NCBI RefSeq assembly: GCF_900089605.1
Contig: NZ_LT594324.1
Location: 682,001-746,000 of the forward strand
DNA: 64,000 nt
Reading direction: 5' to 3'
From: Micromonospora narathiwatensis
GTDB taxonomy: Bacteria > Actinomycetota > Actinomycetes > Mycobacteriales > Micromonosporaceae
The notes under the pieces were generated by a model. The model saw only the letters and a list, made by a program, of their open reading frames with translations, was not told the DNA's origin and searched no databases. Shown one piece after another: positions 59,913-64,000 of the stretch. The position numbers were made by a program, and so were the translations under genes. The number at the start of each line of letters is the position of its first letter. Positions within the stretch are counted from its first letter, which is position 1.

Positions 59913-60566
59913 TCAGGCGGCGGTGGACCAGATGGCGCGGAAGGCGGCGGCCTCGCCCGCCAGCCACTGTTCGAGTTGGTCGGACTTCGCCGTGTCGGGC
60001 ATGCGGTGGGCCTCGCCGCGCCGGATGTCGACCAGGACCGGCTCGGCGTGCGGCAGGACCGCGTCCATGTGCCGGGCCATCAGGTGCAGCGTGGCCAGGG
60101 TGGCCTCCTCGCTCGGCGGCGCCTCGTCGAAGTGCAGGCGGATCGCCTCGGCGCGGCCGTCGGCGTATCGGACGCCGAACTGCGGGTTGATCTTGACGGG
60201 CAGGTCGCCCAGCATGGCCAGGGCGTCCCGGGTCTGCGCCAGGTCGACGCCGGCCGGATCGCCGAGAGAACGCAGCCAGGCGGTCGCGCCGGGCGCGAGG
60301 GCCTCGTAGAGCGGGCGCCAACGGGGCTTGACCAGGTCGGCGACCTGGGCCAGATGGGTGCCGCCGGTGTGGAAGGCGATGTCGGCCTTGAGCGCCTTGA
60401 CGAACTGGCCGTGCGGGTTGAAGCCGTGCCGGGTCGCTCGCTGCTTGCGCAGGCCCCCGACGAAGGTGGCCTTGGTGGGCCCGGTGCGGTCCACGTACCG
60501 GGTGAATCCGAGGAGGGTGGCGTAGGGAGTGATCGGGGCGGTGGAAGTGGGCGCGGTCACGAGCAT
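59913..60566 (-). CDS. Unrecognised protein under a palindromic operator
   Basis: 217 residues, family not recognised. It has FTRYVDRTGPTKATFVGGLR near the N-terminus, FVKALKADIAFHTGGTHL, and a C-terminal part with VLVDIRRGEAHRMPDTAKSD; it looks soluble and alpha/beta, with no signal or membrane helix. ATG 60566 has GGGAGG at good spacing. A 7-bp palindrome with AT-rich spacer lies 19-42 bases upstream, so it is clearly regulated by a dimeric repressor or activator, but no regulator gene is adjacent. Convergent with the binding lipoprotein. Function unknown. Confidence 0.75.
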   Translation of the reverse strand: MLVTAPTSTAPITPYATLLGFTRYVDRTGPTKATFVGGLRKQRATRHGFNPHGQFVKALKADIAFHTGGTHLAQVADLVKPRWRPLYEALAPGATAWLRSLGDPAGVDLAQTRDALAMLGDLPVKINPQFGVRYADGRAEAIRLHFDEAPPSEEATLATLHLMARHMDAVLPHAEPVLVDIRRGEAHRMPDTAKSDQLEQWLAGEAAAFRAIWSTAA

Positions 60567-60584
60567 CCTCCCAGGTCAGCAGCT

Positions 60585-60608
60585 CGATTAGTACATACAT
60601 TCTAATCG
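60585..60608. promoter_or_regulatory. Palindromic operator CGATTAG-N10-CTAATCG
   Basis: Perfect 7-base inverted arms around TACATACATT, strikingly AT-rich for this genome, 19-42 bases upstream of the start at 60566. Layout and place fit the binding site of a dimeric TetR-, PadR- or MarR-type regulator overlapping a promoter. Confidence 0.7.
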
Positions 60609-60667
60609 ACGGGTCTGACATCGCCCAGTCATGAGGGCAGAGCGGTTCCGGTGCCCGCTCCCGGCCG

Positions 60668-61570
60668 TCACGCCGACCGCTGACCCGACCTGTCCGGACC
60701 GGGCAGCCGGGCCGTGTCGCGACCGGCGGTGTCGGGCCGACCGGTGTCGACGCGGGCCGCGTCGGGGCGTGATGAGGAGTAGCGGAACCGGGTCAGCGAG
60801 GTCGGACCCCAGAGGAACGCGATGGCGGCGGCGGCCAGCACGATCACCGCGCCCGAGATGACCGGGTTGTAGGCGGACCCGTCGACCGGGTAGAGCGCGT
60901 CGCTGACGTTGATGCTGGCGTGGAAGAGGCTCGCCAGCAGCACGCTGCCCGCGTTGTTGTTGTAGAGCCAGAAGATGATGACCCGCAGCGCCACCGTCAG
61001 CACACACTGCCAGGTGATCCACCGTACGGAGTGGCCGGCCTGCGCGTACGGCACGATGTGCCAGACGGCCCAGACCGTCCCGAGGAGGAGCGCGGCCCAC
61101 AGGGCGTTGCGCCGTTGTTGCAGGACTCCGCCCAGGTACCCCATCCAGCCGACCTCCTCCATGAGGCCGGCCACGGCGAACAGCGCGACCGAGACCAGGA
61201 CGTAGGTGGGGTCGAAGCGGGGGGCGGGCACCGCGTCGCCCATGGCGCGCGCCACCGCGTACGACAGGAACATGAGCACGGGCATGATCAGCAGCGCCGG
61301 CAGGTACCACCGCCTGCGGTCGATGCCCTGCCGGCTGACGCTGTGCCGCAGCAGGCGCCGGGTGCCGCCCGGCCGGCGGTCGGCCCGGGTGAGGATCAGC
61401 GCGGCGACGAACGGGGCGACGAACATCGCGGCGCTGGTCGGCAGCCGCATCGGGAGCACGTCCGACATGCCCTCGGTCAGCGGCTGGAGGAGCCAGAACG
61501 GGATCGCCAGCGCGAAGACGAGCACGAAGAAGCGCAGGGGCGATCGATCAGCCGGGCGGCCGTCGGCCAT
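60668..61570 (-). CDS. CPBP-family intramembrane metalloprotease
   Basis: 300 residues with about eight membrane helices. CPBP (CAAX-like, Abi) motifs: AGLMEEVGWMGYLGGVLQQR (EE...R motif 1), WAVWHIVPY (motif 2, His) and SLFHASINVS (motif 3, His). Members cleave within membranes, trim CAAX-like peptides or protect against self-made peptides. Substrate unknown. ATG 61570 follows AGGAG. The C-terminal ~45 residues are charged, with repeats of DTGRPDTAGRDTA, and probably disordered. It stands alone upstream of the 59913 gene, with a separate operator between them. Confidence 0.87.
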   Translation of the reverse strand: MADGRPADRSPLRFFVLVFALAIPFWLLQPLTEGMSDVLPMRLPTSAAMFVAPFVAALILTRADRRPGGTRRLLRHSVSRQGIDRRRWYLPALLIMPVLMFLSYAVARAMGDAVPAPRFDPTYVLVSVALFAVAGLMEEVGWMGYLGGVLQQRRNALWAALLLGTVWAVWHIVPYAQAGHSVRWITWQCVLTVALRVIIFWLYNNNAGSVLLASLFHASINVSDALYPVDGSAYNPVISGAVIVLAAAAIAFLWGPTSLTRFRYSSSRPDAARVDTGRPDTAGRDTARLPGPDRSGQRSA

Positions 61571-61714
61571 GGCGGTTACTCCTCACCGTCGGGCTGGGGC
61601 GTCGCCCGACGACGGACGGTCGCGGCGTCACTGCGTACCGTCATCGCGCGGGTCGCCCTCGACCCTAGGGCCGACGCCGCCCGCGAGGGAGGGCCAAGGG
61701 TCCCGCCGGTACCC

Positions 61715-64000
61715 CTAAAGCTGCCCGACGGCGGTGATCCGCACCACGGCGGCACCGACCTCGTCCGAGGCCGCGAGGTCGACCTCGGCGCTGATGCCCC
61801 AGTCGTGGTCGCCCTCCGGATCGTCGAGGATCTGGCGTACGGTCCACCGCTCCCGGCCCTGCTCGATCATGAGCAGCGCCGGCCCGCGGGCGTCCGGCCC
61901 GACCCCGATCCCGTCGTACGCCTCGAAGTACGGCTCCAGCGCGTCCGCCCACGCGTCCGCGTCCCAGCCGTGCTCCGCGTCCAGTTCCCCGAGGAGATCC
62001 CAGCGGCGCAGGGCGGCCAGCTCGACCCGGCGGAACAGCGCGTTGCGTACCAGGACCCGGAACGCCCGGGCGTTGCGGGTGACCGCCGGCGGCCGGTCGT
62101 CCAGCGACGCGGCGACCTGCTCGACGTCGGACGGGTTGCGCAGCCGCTCCCACTCGTCGATGAGGCTGGAGTCGACCTGGCGGACCAGCTCGCCCAGCCA
62201 CTCGATGAGGTCGACCAGTTCCTCGGTCTTGGCGTCCTCGGGGACGGTCTGCCGCAGCGTCTTGTACGCGTCCGCGAGGTAGCGCAGGACGAGGCCCTCC
62301 GACCGGGACAGGCCGTAGAACTGCACGTACTCCGGGAAGGTCATCGCCCGCTCGTACATGTCGCGGACGACGGACTTGGGGGAGAGCTGGTGGTCGGCGA
62401 CCCACGGGTGCCCCTGCCGGTACATCTCGTACGCGTTCTCCAGCAGCTCCGCGAGGGGCTTGGGCCAGGTCACCTCGTCGAGCAGTTCGAGGCGGGCCTC
62501 GTACTCGATGCCCTCGGCCTTCATCGCGGCGACCGCCTCGCCGCGGGCCTTGAACTGCTGGGCGGAGAGCACCTGGCGCGGGTCGTCGAGGATCGACTCG
62601 ATCACCGACAGCACGTCGAGGGCGTACGAGGGGGACTCCCGGTCCAGCAGCTCGACGGTGGCCAGGGCGAGCGGCGACAGCGGCTGGTTGAGCGCGAAGT
62701 CGAGCTGGAGGTCGACGGTGAGCCGGACCCGCCGGCCCTGCTCGTCCGGCTCGGGCAGCTCCTCGACCACGCCGCCGGCCCGCAGCGCCCGGTAGATGGC
62801 GATGGCCCGGCGGATGTGCCGCCGCTGGGCGGCCCGGTCCTCGTGGTTGTCGGTGAGCAGGTGCCGCATCGAGGCGAAGGCGTCACCGGGCCGGCCGATG
62901 ACGTTGAGCAGCATCGAGTGGCTGACCTGGAAGCTGGAGGTGAGCGGCTCCGGTTCGGCCTCGACCAGCCGGTCGAAAGTGGGCTGCCCCCAGCCGATCG
63001 AGCCCTCGGGCGGCTTCTTCCGCACCACCTTGCGGCGCTTCTTCGGATCGTCGCCGGCCTTGGCCAGGGCCTTCTCGTTCTCGATGACGTGCTCGGGGGC
63101 CTGCACCACCACCCGGCCGAGGGTGTCGAAGCCGGCCCGGCCGGCCCGGCCGGCGATCTGGTGGAACTCGCGGGCCTTGAGCAGCCGGGTCCGGGTCCCG
63201 TCGTACTTGCTCAGGCCGGTGAAGAGCACGGTACGGATCGGCACGTTGATGCCGACGCCGAGCGTGTCGGTGCCGCAGATGACCTTGAGCAGCCCGGCCT
63301 GCGCGAGGGTCTCCACCAGGCGGCGGTACTTGGGCAGCATGCCGGCGTGGTGCACGCCGATGCCGTGCCGGACCAGCCGCGACAGGGTCTTGCCGAAGCC
63401 GGAGGTGAACCGGAAGTTGCCGATCGCCTGGGCGATCAGGTCCTTCTCGGCCCGGGTGGAGACGTTGACGCTCATCAGCGCCTGGGCGCGTTCCAGCGCG
63501 GCGGCCTGGGTGAAGTGCACGACGTACACCGGGGCCTGCTTCGTCTCCAGCAGTTCCTCGAGCGTCTCGTGCAGCGGGGTCATCGCGTACGAGAAGAGCA
63601 GCGGGACCGGCCGCTCGGCCGAGCGCACGACGGCGGTCGGCCGGCCGGTACGTCGGGTCAGGTCGTCGACGAAGCGGGTGGTGTCGCCGAGCGTGGCGGA
63701 CATCAGGATGAACTGTGCCTGCGGCAGCTCGATGAGCGGCACCTGCCAGGCCCAGCCCCGGTCCGGTTCGGCGTAGAAGTGGAACTCGTCCATGATCACC
63801 TGGCCGACGTCGGCCCGGGCGCCCTCGCGCAGCGCGAGGTTGGCCAGGATCTCCGCGGTGCAGCAGATGATCGGGGCGTCGGAGTTGACGCTGGCGTCGC
63901 CGGTGAGCATGCCGACGTTCTCCGCGCCGAAGACCTCGCAGAGCGCGAAGAACTTCTCCGACACCAGGGCCTTGATCGGCGCGGTGTAGAAGGTGGTGCG
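61715..64000 (-). CDS. DUF3516 DEAD/DEAH-box helicase, N-terminus outside the window
   Basis: The frame is open to the right edge, giving about 761 residues. RecA-like core: TAPIKALVSEKFF (motif Ia region), MLTGDASVNSDAPIICCTAE, DEAH-like QVIMDEFHFYAEP, SATLGDTTRFVDDL, helicase C with HHAGMLPKYRRLVETLAQAG, TDTLGVGINVP and HQIAGRAGRAGFDT, then the DUF3516 C-terminal part with a charged DDPKKRRKVVRKK insert. It is similar to Ski2/DOB1-like helicases of actinobacteria, thought to act on RNA or DNA. Walker A is expected beyond 64000. Stop at 61715; the 144-base gap upstream of the CPBP gene shows no other gene. Confidence 0.93.
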   Translation of the reverse strand, partial: RTTFYTAPIKALVSEKFFALCEVFGAENVGMLTGDASVNSDAPIICCTAEILANLALREGARADVGQVIMDEFHFYAEPDRGWAWQVPLIELPQAQFILMSATLGDTTRFVDDLTRRTGRPTAVVRSAERPVPLLFSYAMTPLHETLEELLETKQAPVYVVHFTQAAALERAQALMSVNVSTRAEKDLIAQAIGNFRFTSGFGKTLSRLVRHGIGVHHAGMLPKYRRLVETLAQAGLLKVICGTDTLGVGINVPIRTVLFTGLSKYDGTRTRLLKAREFHQIAGRAGRAGFDTLGRVVVQAPEHVIENEKALAKAGDDPKKRRKVVRKKPPEGSIGWGQPTFDRLVEAEPEPLTSSFQVSHSMLLNVIGRPGDAFASMRHLLTDNHEDRAAQRRHIRRAIAIYRALRAGGVVEELPEPDEQGRRVRLTVDLQLDFALNQPLSPLALATVELLDRESPSYALDVLSVIESILDDPRQVLSAQQFKARGEAVAAMKAEGIEYEARLELLDEVTWPKPLAELLENAYEMYRQGHPWVADHQLSPKSVVRDMYERAMTFPEYVQFYGLSRSEGLVLRYLADAYKTLRQTVPEDAKTEELVDLIEWLGELVRQVDSSLIDEWERLRNPSDVEQVAASLDDRPPAVTRNARAFRVLVRNALFRRVELAALRRWDLLGELDAEHGWDADAWADALEPYFEAYDGIGVGPDARGPALLMIEQGRERWTVRQILDDPEGDHDWGISAEVDLAASDEVGAAVVRITAVGQL

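Overview
The window is 64 kb of very GC-rich DNA with dense genes, GTG starts as common as ATG, 1-4 nt stop/start overlaps, and a gene set (GlgE/GlgM glycogen route, DUF3516 helicase, IdeR-type iron boxes, b-type succinate dehydrogenase) that points to an actinomycete. Micromonosporaceae (Micromonospora or a relative) is the best guess; this is inferred from composition and gene content, not from a marker gene. No rRNA, tRNA, insertion sequence, prophage or CRISPR array was seen. About 53 protein genes are supported; both edges cut a gene.

Region 1 (1-5940) is the right end of a cell-surface polysaccharide locus: a truncated GT4, a GT2, a UDP-aminosugar dehydrogenase, a TagB/TagF-like polymerase with a membrane domain and a WbpD-like acetyltransferase. 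Region 2 (6089-14509) is mixed: small conserved proteins, a two-component system beside a TAXI-type binding lipoprotein, yaaA, a GT-C-like membrane protein and an APP1-like phosphatase. Region 3 (14592-23025) is a glycogen/alpha-glucan block: glgE-glgB, glgM divergent from glgC, and pgm. Region 4 (23116-39018) is a second polysaccharide block with glycosyltransferases, an O-antigen-ligase/polymerase-like protein, a Wzx-like flippase, an epimerase, an NAD kinase, a tightly coupled capE-capF-GT-capG operon predicted to make and transfer N-acetyl-L-fucosamine, and a convergent operon of PglC-, PglE- and PglD-like genes that could start chains on undecaprenyl phosphate.

Region 5 (39166-54585) is mostly housekeeping: tex with an RG-rich tail, dgt, a metallo-beta-lactamase-fold hydrolase, the sdhC-sdhA-sdhB operon divergent from a LysR regulator, hrpA, a deaminase closely resembling blasticidin-S deaminase, and a YciI-like protein. 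Region 6 (54693-64000) has a MerR regulator divergent from an iron-siderophore ABC operon (two permeases, ATPase, binding lipoprotein) behind two iron boxes, an unrecognised gene behind a clear palindromic operator, a CPBP protease and a truncated DUF3516 helicase.

The most notable unexplained structures are three copies of a palindrome whose arms carry GATCTTGC/GCAAGATC (14534-14572, 56852-56928, 59856-59896), one lying at the very start of a permease gene. Other points of interest are the BSD-like deaminase, the L-FucNAc operon in an actinomycete, and sugar pathways that are each missing one or more enzymes within the window.
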